A stretch of DNA of 64,000 bases, taken from NCBI GenBank assembly GCA_011032825.1, contig JAADJZ010000006.1, positions 1,674,001 through 1,738,000 on the forward strand. Reading direction: 5' to 3'. This stretch comes from Massariosphaeria phaeospora. Lineage: Eukaryota > Ascomycota > Dothideomycetes > Pleosporales. Positions 1-11,600 of the stretch are shown here, piece by piece (positions within the stretch are counted from its first letter, which is position 1; every line of letters starts with the position of its first letter). The notes beneath the pieces were generated by a model, which was not told the DNA's origin, ran no database searches, and saw nothing but the letters and a program-made list of their open reading frames with translations. The position numbers and the translations under genes are program-made.

Positions 1-429
1 GGCACATCTACCAACCATAGAGGCAGCTTTCACCGCTGGGAGTGACTCACGCGCCGAACTCTTTCCCTATTGTTCGGGCTCAACAATGCTACCGACCGGG
101 CTGGCGAATAAGCGCTTCAATAGACCGGCGGCCCCCTGAGGTACTGGGTATAAGTACTCCTCGACCGACCCTTCTTCTACTGCTCTGTCACTTCTGTCGC
201 AACCTCCACTTTCTGCTGACTCAACCGTTTATCTGATACCACTTCTATCATCGACAGTTCTGTCGCAACCTCCACTTCTGCCGACTCAACGGTTCAACTG
301 ATACCACTTCTTTTATCTACAACTCCTATACTCGGTTCAACTTAGCGGCGACTACCACCTACGTCGACTGTCACATTGACGCACGCTTCTTCGACGAATC
401 TCAGAGTCAACTACGCATCATCTTCACCA
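1..429. repeat. gene-free leader with a 66-bp imperfect tandem duplication
   Basis: No convincing gene lies before the first ATG at 430. From about 194 to 325 a unit beginning ctgtcgcaacctccactt occurs twice with a period of 66 bp (copies start at 194 and 260). The copies differ at several bases. The position suggests promoter or 5'-UTR of the following gene; its function is unknown. Confidence 0.6.
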
Positions 430-1746
430 ATGGCTCCTACAGCGAACCGCGGACCGGCCGCCAACGTCATTGCATCTATGACGGAGAAGAGGGCCAGGCG
501 AAAACTAGTCAAAAACGCGCCCATCATGGCAGTCGATACCCGCGCTTTCACGAAAAAGGTGACAGCTCTTTTGGACAGATTCTCCAGCAAAGTCGAGAAG
601 CGCGATATTGCAAAGAGAGTCTACTTTCAGGAGAACACCTTTCGATTCTATCAGAACTCCTTCGCCACATTCACTTTCGCCAACAGGGAGGAGGCCGAAC
701 TCCTCCGGACTATCACCGTCATCAACGACGGTAACAACTTCTCCGGCTTCGGTACGGCTCTCAAGCGCTGCCCCAATCTGCAGACGCTCGAGATTTGTGT
801 CTCTGAGATATCGATAATCGAGCATCAACTGTTCCTGGTGGAAGGATACCTACAAACTCCAAGAGGATTGCGTCCCCAAGACTACAGCCCTCAGATGAAT
901 CTCACGGTCCTCCGCGCGAAAGGAATGGATGCCCTTCGTGCACTTCGGATCCCCAATGTACTCTTCAGCACGGACCCTGAGGATGAAGGTGGCGACGGGC
1001 CAATTCCTGGTGGCATCCTAGAAACTATCGTCGCGCAAGAAATGATGGGGAAGAAAGATGACCTTGCATCCACCAAAACCAGCCGAAAGCGCAAGCTGAC
1101 AGAAGATGCTGAGCCTCCTAAGAAGCGCGCACGAACTACTGGCAACGCAGACACCAAAAGCGCTCTCACGACGTCGGGAAAACCGTTTCCCCTACTCAAG
1201 CTTTCTGCGGAATTGAGAAACTCAATATATGAGTATGCCATGACCATCGATGGTCCTATCAACCCATCAAAACGGCATCCAACCTCGCACCACCGCTCCG
1301 ATCCTCCTCGCTCTTCGAAGAACAAATTCCGTCCTGGACCAGCACCAGAGTCCGCCCTCGCTCTACTCTTGGTTAACAAGCAGGTCAAAAACGAAGCGCT
1401 CGGTATCTACTACAGCAATAACCAGTTAGAATTCCATTCTCCACAGCAATTGGAGACATTCTTGCAATCTATCTCGGATGAGCGAAAAGAATGCATTCGC
1501 AAGCTCAAGCTTTACACCAAGCTATCAGACGATCATAGTCTGGAAGAGCAACTCCTATCAGCGAACAACCTGAAGAATCTGGAGCATTTTGAGCTTGGGC
1601 TGGTTTCATATAAGAGTGGTGAAAAGAATTTGATGGCGCATTCGCGATGGGCTTCAGAGCAAGAGTGGTTGAGGAAGTTGGGCGGACGGGGCGTGAAAGT
1701 CAAGCTCTGGAGCTTCTCGATTGATGGGGATGAAGGTAACCCGTAA
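430..1746 (+). CDS. F-box/2EXR-like hypothetical protein
   Basis: Single-exon frame of 438 aa. The start is ATG 430; the open frame extends upstream only through a TTG. The N-terminal half has no recognised fold. A basic nuclear-localisation-like stretch (RKRKL...PPKKRAR) lies near residues 219-236. It is followed at about 254 by FPLLKLSAELRNSIYEYAM, the leucine-rich opening typical of the short F-box/2EXR-like module that is very abundant in Dothideomycetes. After it comes the usual 'LLLVNKQVKNEALGIYYSNN' element (about residues 310-335). Such proteins are numerous, fast-evolving and mostly uncharacterised; substrate-adaptor activity is not established. The family call rests on motif resemblance only. 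Confidence 0.8.
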   Translation: MAPTANRGPAANVIASMTEKRARRKLVKNAPIMAVDTRAFTKKVTALLDRFSSKVEKRDIAKRVYFQENTFRFYQNSFATFTFANREEAELLRTITVINDGNNFSGFGTALKRCPNLQTLEICVSEISIIEHQLFLVEGYLQTPRGLRPQDYSPQMNLTVLRAKGMDALRALRIPNVLFSTDPEDEGGDGPIPGGILETIVAQEMMGKKDDLASTKTSRKRKLTEDAEPPKKRARTTGNADTKSALTTSGKPFPLLKLSAELRNSIYEYAMTIDGPINPSKRHPTSHHRSDPPRSSKNKFRPGPAPESALALLLVNKQVKNEALGIYYSNNQLEFHSPQQLETFLQSISDERKECIRKLKLYTKLSDDHSLEEQLLSANNLKNLEHFELGLVSYKSGEKNLMAHSRWASEQEWLRKLGGRGVKVKLWSFSIDGDEGNP

Positions 1747-2164
1747 CGTAGACGCGTGTGGGAAGAATTGCAGGCTCTAGAGAGGAGCACAAGGGGAGAA
1801 GAGTAGTGGGTGGTGAGGAAGGGGTTGGCACGGACATGGCCTAGAGTGCATATCTGATTTAAGATAGAATAGGCCATCCTCCTGGCAGCATAGACGTTTC
1901 CAGCAATCAACATGCAATTTGCCTTTATCTTTGCAAAGCCCCATCGTATGCTGTACAATAGGTAATGTCTAAGCCGAATAACACATGTGATGTTGCTCCA
2001 GGTACTGTGGCGCGCGCGATGTACTTACATGTGGTCTGTGTGCGCCATGACGTAGCCACCGAAACCCTGTTGATATCGCGTGCACACCAGGGGTAACCTC
2101 ACAGCTTCCCAGCACCCAACTCCAATAGCACACGCAATTCCTTCCGGCACAGCTATTAGGCACC

Positions 2165-3863
2165 ATGAAACCCAGGATATCTTTACTGAGCTCGCTCGCA
2201 CGACTGCCGACTTGTCCACGCGCTCTCCCCGGCTCAACCTTCTCCCATGCCAACGCACGCTTCGCCCAGCATGTTCCCAGATATCTGCCCCACCAGCGCA
2301 GAGGATTTGCGGGTACGGGTTATTTGAGGGCCGAAAAAGATAGGCATAACAGCTATGACAATTCGAATGCGCGGCCGGCAATAGAGCTCGACAACAACAT
2401 TACACAAGAGGAGAAGGATGACTTCCAGAGAAAGTTGGCAGAAGACAAGGGGAAACAGATAAGGACGCCATGGCAGCGAGAAGGCAGCGAGACACCGCCA
2501 GTAGCACGGCAACGGAGCGCTGGAGCTATGACAAAGGGTAGTCTGCCCTGGTTCCCCCAGTGAACCTACTCGCAGATGTTAACATGATGCTAGGCAAACT
2601 CCTCACAACCCCATCCCGAATGCTTAAGCTGGTCCTCCCCTTAACAACAGAAGACACCAACACCGACCGCAAAGACATTGAGCCCCTCGCCCTCCTCGTC
2701 CACCCCCAGCAACCGCTCTCCTACCTCGAGCGCCTAATCCAGGCCGAGCTCCCTACAATCACCACCAAAGACGGCAAGGAGCGCATCCCCAGCGTCTACT
2801 TCCGCGCCGAAGATTCCATGCAGGATGAGTCGCAGCCATCCAAGTCGGCCAAGACACCAGTCGAGAACCACCACGAGGACGAGCTAGCCGAGGAGGAGGC
2901 ACAAGCCGACTTCGAGAAAGTCGACGAAATGCGCATCGACGGCAAGACCGAGAAGACGGGCAAACTGACGGGCGGCAAGCCCACCAACCCGCTGAACCGC
3001 AAGACACCTACCCAAGCCGCCGACTTACGCGGCGGCCTGGGCGAGGGCGGCGTAGAGTCGTACTCTGGGCTCGGCAAGGATGCGCCCGCGGACAAGCAAG
3101 CGGAGCGCAAGTTCGTGCGCTGGTCGAGCTCGACCGAAATCGGCGACTTCATCCGCGACGCGGCGCGCGGGCAAGAGTTCGCCGTGGAAATCGAGGGCGC
3201 GCCGCACGACATCCGCGTCGGGGTCCCGAGCTTCAATGACCGGACGTACTATCTGCGGATGCGGCTGCGCAAGATGAGCAGGACGATTAGCGAAATGGCC
3301 GACGTCAAGAAGGAGTGCGATGCGCTGGCACACAAGGGCGCGCAGCGAGTGGCTATGGGGGGGTTCGCTGGGCTGTGCGGGTGGTGGTATGCTTGTTACT
3401 ATTTGACGTTCCAGACGGACTTGGGCTGGGACGTCATGGAGCCTGTCACCGTAAGCCGTCCTCTCCCTCTCCCTCTGCCTTTCCAAACCAACCACTAACC
3501 CCCCCTCCCCAGTACCTCGTCGGCCTCTCGACCCTCATGGGCGGCTACGTCTGGTTCCTGTACCACAACCGCGAAGTCTCGTACCGCAGCGCCATGAACT
3601 TCACCATTTCCAAGCGCCAGCAGAAACTGTACGCGCAGCGCGCCTTCGATCTTCGGAAGTGGGAGGCGCACATCGAAGAGGCCAACACGCTGCGCAAGGA
3701 AATTAAAGCTGTTGCCAACGAGTACGACGTCGAGTGGGACGAGCTGCATGACGAGAAGGACCCCAAGGTCGTCGAGGTGCTAAGGAATGATAGGAAGAAG
3801 AAGGAGGGGAAGAAGGAGGAGAGTAGGGAGGATGCGCCTGCGAAGGGGGATGCGGATTCGTAG
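2165..3863 (+). CDS. mitochondrial calcium uniporter pore subunit (MCU)
   Basis: Three exons (2165-2537, 2594-3450, 3513-3863) give 526 aa in frame. The N-terminus is Arg/Ser-rich without acidic residues, as in a matrix presequence. A matrix domain follows. Then come two hydrophobic helices (GGFAGLCGWWYACYYL and YLVGLSTLMGGYVWFLYHN) joined by the signature WDVMEP (residues 403-408), whose Asp and Glu form the Ca2+ selectivity filter in MCU channels. The C-terminus is a basic/acidic coiled coil. Intron 1 has a weak donor (GTAGTC) but a good branch site (GTTAAC) and restores the expected TKGKLLTTPSR junction. Intron 2 is GTAAGC...CCAG and falls just after WDVMEPVT. The channel takes Ca2+ into the matrix across the inner membrane; fungal MCUs are known to work without EMRE. 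Convergent with PAB1. Confidence 0.93.
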
Positions 3864-5383
3864 GAGGCGCCGGAGGAGTGTGCTGCTGCTGCGGGGGGGT
3901 GGGGTTTTTCGAATTATTGACTGCTGCATCTGTCTGGCCGTTACGACTCTGAGCATGGCGTTTTCCCAGGGGGTATCTATGCTTTCTTGCATCTATTGCC
4001 TTTGCAGCGGGCGGTGCTTTTTTCCTCTCCGCCGCCACCACACCCATATTGTTCCCTCTGTTCTGTTCTTGGCCGTCAAGTTGAATTGTATACCCTTTCT
4101 TTTTCTTGAATGCACATAGACAGCATAGACGGACAAATGCGCACGTCTTCTATTATTCATTCCCAAAGACCGTTAACGCTTTGCACGCTTCGGAGTGGAT
4201 GCATGGGCAAACAAAAGGATGGATGTCTGTTCTGCCTACCTACCTACATCAAGGCAAGCACTACATAGATATATAGATGGATGTATGGGGATGCCAGCAC
4301 GACACAAGACGCTGAGGCTGAGGCTGCTGGCTCTTATACGACTAAAACACTTTATGATGCGCATCGTGTGTACTGCGAGCTAGCAAGCAAGCAAGGAAGT
4401 GGACTTGGGATGTAATTTATGTACCCTCGTAGTACACATGTCTAAATAATGCGGTTATCCCGTATTTCTATCATTGCCCCAGAGCTATCTGGACTTTTGG
4501 CACTCCCAAAACTTGGATCTAAATCCGACGCGAGGCCTGCAACAAGGGCTTTTATTTGACCATGCAATCATACATTGCAACGGCACACAAGCAAGGTACA
4601 CAGCACATGTTTCGAAGATTCTTTGAGAATGTATTCGACCTATCACCTGCACGGAAGATATCCACCATACCGTAGTCCCAGCATCGCGAGGAAAGAAATA
4701 TCCCATATTGTCAAATCGGAACATTTCCTTCCCATATCAGCTGTCCCATGTAAAGTATCGGATAAAAGGCCGGCCGCCAAACCCTAGAGACACACCACCA
4801 TACCGGTTCGAAAACCCCGCCCTGATTAGCACCCTCCGCGTAAAAAGCCCAAAAGCTTTCCGACAAACGCATGACATGTAGCCAGGCCAGTGGGATGCAG
4901 GCCGCTTGCAGGTATCAAGTCTCTCATCCACTACCACAACCACCACCCCATGCGCGTTAGATGGTCGTTTGCAGACCTGTCCAGTCTATAATGTAACACA
5001 GCTGAAAAAGCAAGAAAGTTTGCTGACTCGAACAAATATCGAGTAGCGGTAAGACTGCCCGGCATCCAGTGAAGGAGTGGGCAGTATTGTAAAACAGGGG
5101 AAAAGGGGACCAGCCATAGGCCAGATTGATCTTTCGAATGTGTGTGGTCTTGTCGTCTCCTCTTTCGAGCCGAGGAGGAAGACAAAGTCGAAAGCAGGCC
5201 CGAAGAAGATGTGGGGTCGTGAAGAAAACTTTTGAGTGCAATCAGTCATAAGGCCGTCCGCCGAGTGAGAGAGAAACCGTGAGCCGTGCGCCATTCGCCG
5301 TGGAAAGCCGTTGAAAGATCATAATTTTGGCCAGCCAGAAGTCGTGAGTATCGGGGTTCTAGTTGGCATGATCTGTGAAGAGC
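3864..5383. other. convergent intergenic region, no gene seen
   Basis: About 1.5 kb lies between the MCU stop and the PAB1 stop and must hold both 3' UTRs. It contains short simple-sequence runs (a G-run near 3893, gatggatg/atagatat runs near 4200-4290) and only short shadow ORFs. No tRNA or conserved protein motif was recognised. Confidence 0.5.
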
Positions 5384-7713
5384 TTAAGCTTTGTCTTCCA
5401 TGGTCTCATCCTTGGAAGGATCTTTCTCGCCCTCACCCTCCTTGTTCTTGAGGTACTCATCATAGACACTCATGGCCTCGTCAACTTTGGCACGGAGGGC
5501 ACTCTCGTCGGTGGTACTAGTAACGTTAGGATTGCGGCTAGGGCTTCAATGAGGAGCAGAACTTACAGGTTGATCAACTCGGCGTTGTCCATCTCCAGGA
5601 GCATACCGGTGATCTTACCGGCCAGCTCGGGCTGCATCTCATGAATCTTGGGATAGAGAGCTTCACCCAGCATCTGCTTCTGCTGTCCGGGCGGGGCGGT
5701 GCTCAACTGGCCGACGTCGACGTTTGCCGCAGCAGGAGCACCAGGGATACGACCTGGACCTCCTTGGGGACCTCCGGGAATCTGCGGCTGACCGGGGCCG
5801 GGACGTCCTGCTGCGATACCGCCACGACCACCACCCTGGGGGAAGCCCTGGCCACCGCGGATGCCAGGAACACCAGCCATCTGGGCTTGGGGCATGCCGG
5901 GAAGAGGAGCCATGGGACCACGAGCGCCGCCACCGCGACCACTCATAGCCTGCTGAGCAGCCTGCTGAGCCAACTGCAGATACTGCGGGTTCATATACGG
6001 GCCAGGGAAGGCACCAGGAGCCATTCCAGGCGCCATGTACATGGGGGGCATCTGCTGGGGATTGGGTCCGCCACGTCCACCCTGCTGCGGAGGAACAGCG
6101 CCAGGGAAGCCAGCGCCACGTCCACCTTGCTGAGCAGGAATGCCTTGGGGGAAGGGCATTTGTCCACGAGCGGCGGGAGGGAACATCATGGGCTGCTGAC
6201 CAGGACCAAGGAACATCTGAGGCATGGTGCCGAACTGCTGCTGTTGCTGTTGTTGCATGCGGAGTTGGTTGCGGGCCTGGATGGTAGCTTCAAGTTGGCT
6301 CTTGCGGACGTCCTTGCGTTGAGCCAAGGCGACGTAGAGTGGCTTGCCATCTATCATTTTCTGGTTCATGTCCGTGACAGCCTTGGTGGCCTCGTCGGGG
6401 TTGCTGAAGCACACAAAGCCGAAGCCCTTGCTCTTGCCAAGAATCTTCTTCTCGCCCTTGATGGTCGCGACCTTGTCCTTGTTCTCGTCTTTCTTCTCAT
6501 CGCCCGAGCTCTCCTTGGACTCTTCCTCGCCGTCTTTGTTGTCGTCCTTCTTCTCGTCCTTGTCATCTGAGGCACTCTCGGAGCCATCTGCGGGCATGGC
6601 ATCGCGCATGACCTTGGCCGATGTAATTGTGCCGAAAGGAGTGAAGATGTCACGAAGCTTCTCGTCGTCAATGTCGTCGGCCAAGTTCTTGATGTACAGG
6701 TTGACGCCCTGGTACTTGGACTGCTTCTCCAGGCGCGCTGCCTCATACTGCTTGCGAAGCTCTTCCTCGCGCTCGTGCTTCTTCTGGGCACGTCCGACGT
6801 AAAGCTTCTGGCCGCGGAAGTCATTGTCATTGAGCTGATCCACAGCGGCATTCGCATCCTCGTGATTGTGGTAGTTGACGAAGCCGAAGCCGCGGCTCTT
6901 GCCCTGCTCATCGCGCGCGACAGAAGCGGAGGTGATTGAACCAAACTTCTCAAACAGGTCACGGAAGTCCGCATCGGTGACATCCAGGTCGATGTTCTTG
7001 ACGTAGATGTTGGTGAAGTTGGCCTTCATCTCCTCGAACTTGCTCATGCGGTCCTTCTTCGGGATGTGGTGGCCGACAAAGACTTTCTTCTCGTTCAACA
7101 ACATGCCGTTGACGTGCTTGATAGCGTTGTTGGCGGCCTCGGCTGTGTCGTAGTGAACGAAGCCGTAGCCCTTGGAGTTGCCGAGCTCATCCTGTGCGAC
7201 CTTGCAGCTCAAGATGTTACCGAAAGCAGCGAAGGTGTCGTGCAGCGCTTTGTTGTCGATGGCCGTGTCCAAGTTCTTGATGAAGACATTGCCCTGGCCG
7301 GTCTTGCGCAGAGCCGGGTCGCGCTGCGACCACATGATGCGGCAGGGCTTGCCCTTGATGACCGTGTAGTTGAGCTCCTCGAGCGCCTTCTCGCCATCGT
7401 CAGAGCTGTTGTAGTTGACGTAGGCATAGCCGAGGGAGCGGCGGGTGACGGCGTCGCGGCAGACACGGATCGAGGCAACCTGGCCAATCGACGAGAACAG
7501 CTCGAAGAGCATGGCCTCGGTGACGGCGGGGTCAAGCTCGCCCACATACAGCGAGGCCGAGTTCGGGTGGCTCTGGGTGTTGGCTGACGTGGGCGTCGCG
7601 GCATCTCCGCCCTGCGAAGCGCTGACGTTGGTGTTCAGCGTGGCACCGTTGGCGCCAGCGTCCGGGGCCCCATCGTGGACGGGCGAGGTCGAGTTGGCAG
7701 CTTCAGAAGACAT
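5384..7713 (-). CDS. PAB1: polyadenylate-binding protein Pab1
   Basis: Two exons (7713-5567, 5516-5384; 50-bp intron with donor GTAAGT and acceptor TACTAG) give 759 aa. Four RRMs follow in order (RNP2 cores LYVGEL, VFIKNL, IYVKNI, LYIKNL; RNP1 cores such as KGYGFVHY and RGFGFVNY). Next is a Pro/Gly/Gln/Met-rich linker with RGG-like repeats, then a C-terminal MLLE domain ([17 protein letters not shown]) completed by the last exon. RRM4 carries an acidic/lysine-rich insertion of about 50 residues between its halves. The protein coats poly(A) tails, supports translation through eIF4G and regulates deadenylation. A probable 5'-UTR intron and an A-rich leader lie upstream. The divergent region upstream holds no other gene. 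Confidence 0.97.
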
Positions 7714-7723
7714 GTTGCAAGCT

Positions 7724-8081
7724 CTTTGCGGCCACTGTTAGCAGGAGGTCGCGCGGATGTCGTGGGCAGCAGCATGTATGGTCGCGGCAAGCCGGTGCAG
7801 GCGCCCTCGCTTCCCAGGGAAAAGTTTAGCTCACCTTTGATCGCTCTAACGAGTTGCGACGGACAGATGTGCGGGGTCTGACAGCGGGCTCTGGTCGAAG
7901 AGAACGGACGTGCTGCTTCAGCTTCTGCTCTGCTCTGCGCACTGGGGCTGGGGCTGGAGAGGGGGAGAGAGAACGTCTGCGGGTGCAAGCGACTGGAGTG
8001 GGAGTGACGATGGGGGCTCGCGCAGGTCGTCAGACGGACTTTTTTCAGATTTTCTGTATTTTTTTGTTGCTTTTTCTGTTA
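7724..8081 (-). promoter_or_regulatory. PAB1 5'-UTR: probable leader intron and A-rich tract
   Basis: On the minus strand a GTGAGC donor at 7834 pairs with a CTGCTAACAG branch region and an acceptor near 7725, which suggests an intron of about 110 bp just before the ATG. Further upstream, 8040-8080 reads on the mRNA strand as runs of A6, A4, A7 and A5. Pab1 mRNAs in other eukaryotes carry A-rich leaders that bind Pab1 and repress its own translation; the same role here is inference. The transcription start is not known, so inclusion of the tract in the mRNA is unproven. Confidence 0.5.
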
Positions 8082-8622
8082 TGGAAGGGTCCGCAGGCGA
8101 ACCGCAGCGGGGAGAAGAGCGGTGGGAGTAGTGGGTGGTTAAGCGTTTGGCGATGGGGATGGGCGACGGATCAAAGCCTTAAGAGTGTGCGTGGAAGATT
8201 TCGGTGGCTGCCCCGTGCGCCGCGCTAGCCTGCATCGGGACACCGCGAACCGCGACTGACGGGCGGTGAATGAGCGAGCCTGCTGCATGCCTCTCCACAG
8301 GAAGCAGACAGTGTGCCGAACCTTTGCCCGTGGCCACGTGTTTGCCTCCCTTTCAGCAGCAGCGTTTGAAGCCTCCTTCCTCCTCCGGCATGCCTACATA
8401 AACATTTCCGCAGCACAATCGCCACCAGCAACAAGCACACACTATGCAATCGATAAGAAGGCGAAGGCAACTAGCCTAAGTAGTGCCTGACAACATGTAT
8501 ATATACCACCCAAACACTCTATACTCGGAACGCAACTAACAGTGGGTATCTGTGCCGAAACTGAATACGCAAATCATACGGGAGCAGCAATCGCTTAGAC
8601 GACTGCTCTACCACACACCGTC

Positions 8623-11600
8623 TCACTCTTTCAGGCTATCGTCCCACCCACCTTGGTGGGTAAGGAACGTTTCGACCCTGGCCTTGCACTCCTCCAAACC
8701 TTGGCCAAAAGCCTCACCCCATTGGCTCTCAACGAGGCCGACTTTGTCTTTTAGATCATCTGTCAACCTCCTCTCCTCGTCACTTCGAATTGCCCCCATT
8801 TCGCTCTCCACGCTCGCTAGGTCCGCGCCTGCCAGAATGCGCTGCGTTTCGAGGAGGCGGGACCCGGCGTTCATGACGCCCGTCTTGACCTCGTGGAGAA
8901 GACAGAGCAGGTTCGTTTGAGACTCGATGAACTGATACGCTGAGCGGCCTGCATGCGCGAGGAGAGAGTAAAGATACTGCATGGGGAAATCGTGATACAC
9001 AGGGTTCTCCTCGAACTCCCGCGGAGGTATGGACACGTCAAAACCCTGCAATCGCTCTGGCACCTTTTGCACTATGTCTAACAAGCCAGGTACAATGTCC
9101 CAGAAAGCCGACAGTTGTGCCTCCACTCCTCTTGTGACGTTCTCTTCAATGACGTTCATGAATTCCTCGTATCGCTTTAGTATCTCTTTCTCGAACGTGA
9201 CCTTGCGATCCTGTGCATCGCGGTGGAAGAAATCGGCCGCCTCCTTGACTTTGCGATTGTTCTTGCTTTGGATATATGGAAGAATTATAATGTCCTTGTA
9301 TAGTTCGTTGCGCTCATCTTCCAATTCCAACAGTTCTTTGTGCAGCTGTTCGCGCGCCTCAAAAAGCCACTTGAGTAACGTTAGCATCTCTAGTAGCTCT
9401 GGCTGTTCGTCGCCCTCTTCTTGTGTCTGATTGGGGTTGAGTTCTTGTGCGTCACTCAACAAGCGGCCTCTAAGGTGCTCTATCGATGCCGAGACCTTGG
9501 TTACCCGCTCGCAGAACATGGCATGTAAGGGATTCGCCACTTCGGCCTGGAAGCTGTCGAAGATGTTCTGAACGAGGTCTTGAGCGCGCTGATGTTCGCG
9601 GGCTTCGAAATCACTTTCAGCCTTTGTCGCATCCGCGTACGACATTACACCATTTCGCACATTCTCCTCAATGTTGAATCGCAACTGTGCTCTTTGGTCA
9701 ACCAAAGACCTGCTTGCTTGCTCTTTACGAGCACCTGTCTTGGTATTGAAAGGCTCTTTTATCGACTTAACTTCGTTGAGATCAGCAAGGCTGCGAAGAT
9801 TACTCCGAATCGAGGCAAGATCCGGATGGCTATTGTTGACTGCGGGGTGGTGCCGGGGGTACGGAGGTGGGAGTGTCACAAGTCGTGATACATCCAGCTT
9901 GCGTGGGTCTGGTGTATTCGGGCCCGATCTTGCGAAATATTCATGTTGTAGCTGTAGTGCTTGTTCAACATGTTCAGTCTCTTCATGTAGCCCAACCTTC
10001 TCTGGAGGATATTCGTCGAACGCGTAAGTCGGCCGTGTGCTAGATCCGGCGCGGTTCTGTACTGCCGAAGTATCTTCCCCTGCCCATTGCAGGCTTTCCC
10101 GCGCTTCTTTGGGGAGGCCCATGTACTTTGACTCCCTCTTACTCCTCTCCAACCTCTTGCCACCTATGCCCGAGGATGCCCCATCATTGCTAGCCTCCCA
10201 CCATCGGCTAGCAGATCGCCCGCGAGAATCTTGATCGTCTGGCACAGTACTCACCGCCATGCTGGGAATCGGGGAAAGACACGGTTGATAGTTGTTGTTC
10301 CAAGATGCGTCGCGAGCTCTCTGACTCGTCGCACTAGAGGGCGAAGCGGGTTCCGTATGAGGAGTGAAATTAGCCACCGATGATGCAGGGCTAGCGGCGG
10401 TTGTCGTAACTGAATTTGAAAACCTCGTGTCAGGCGAATCTCCAATTGTGGATGCTTGAGACCTTCTCCCGCTCGGTAAAGAAGTACCCTGAGCACCTGG
10501 TGTGGCTGACCTCCGGCCGGTGCTCGAATAGGAGCGCCACAAATCTCTAGTCAAGTCCACCACATCGCCGGCTATAGCATCGAAAGCGCCGGAGTATCGA
10601 TCTCGCCGTATCCTGGACTCGGTCACGAAGAACTCGGCAAAGAGTTCAAGTCGGTCTTGATCCGTGGCGGCTGACATTTCTTGCTCGATAAATTGACGGT
10701 GACGTTCGATCGCTCTTTGGGAGAAACTGTCTCCCTCTGCCGGTCTAGGTGTGCTCGATGACGATGTCTCCTGTTGAGACTCTGGAAGACGTGAAGCCTG
10801 TGACGTTCCACGGTTCGCGGCCCCTGGGTCACTCGTCAGGCCTGAAATCTGATCATCACCATAGTAGCGTAGTGGAGGAGTAGGAAGGGCTTTGGAGGGA
10901 ATTGACGTTGGAGCCCTGTGGGCATGATGATGATCAAAAATTTCCGTACCTGGCGAGAAAGGTGGCGTGGGAGCCGAGGTGGCTAATATGACTCTTTGGT
11001 AAGAGTCGAGCCGAGGAGTGGAATTCGAGGATTCTGGATCTTCGAGCGTGCGAGAACTTCTTGGTGACCGCACCGCCCCAGCGCTACGCGGAGTACCCTT
11101 AGTAGCACCACGACGGCTGATTGAGCCGTCAGGAGTACCGATGACCAGATCATCTGGTTTCGATGATGCAGCCTCTAGGTCTTGCGCCCAAGGATTGTTG
11201 CTAGGTTCCGTTCGTTCACGAGCTGCCCGACTCTCACTTCGTCGTTCCCGAATGCCACGGGCAGCACTATGTTCTCGCTGTGGCGCACTCCGATAAAGGG
11301 TACTGTTCGAGTGAGAAGTCGAAGCTGTAGGTCCAGAAGACAGAGACACATCTTCGCCGTCGAGGAACATATTTCGATTAGACGGCTCTTCGGCACGATT
11401 GGCACGGGGACTAGTGTCAATATGTAGACCATGAACTGCAGGCGATCTGGACTGAGGTCGAGATGGCTCCTCCTGCCAACCCAGTGGGGTCGGGGGTATT
11501 GGCGTCAAGATACTTTGACCGGGTCTCCGTGTAGGAGGAGCGGGAAGGATCACGGATAATCGGTTTGCATTCGACTCCAAACCGCGTCCTAGACTCTGGG

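Noticed and set aside
2560..3498. Independent GTG-start ORF
   Set aside because: It is exon 2 of MCU; the splice from 2537 to 2594 restores the family sequence.
4808..4825. tRNA B-box-like ggttcgaaaacc
   Set aside because: No A box, stems or terminator around it.
5641..6570. 309-codon ORF antisense to PAB1
   Set aside because: It lies entirely opposite the Pab1 linker and RRM4; low-complexity reverse reading.
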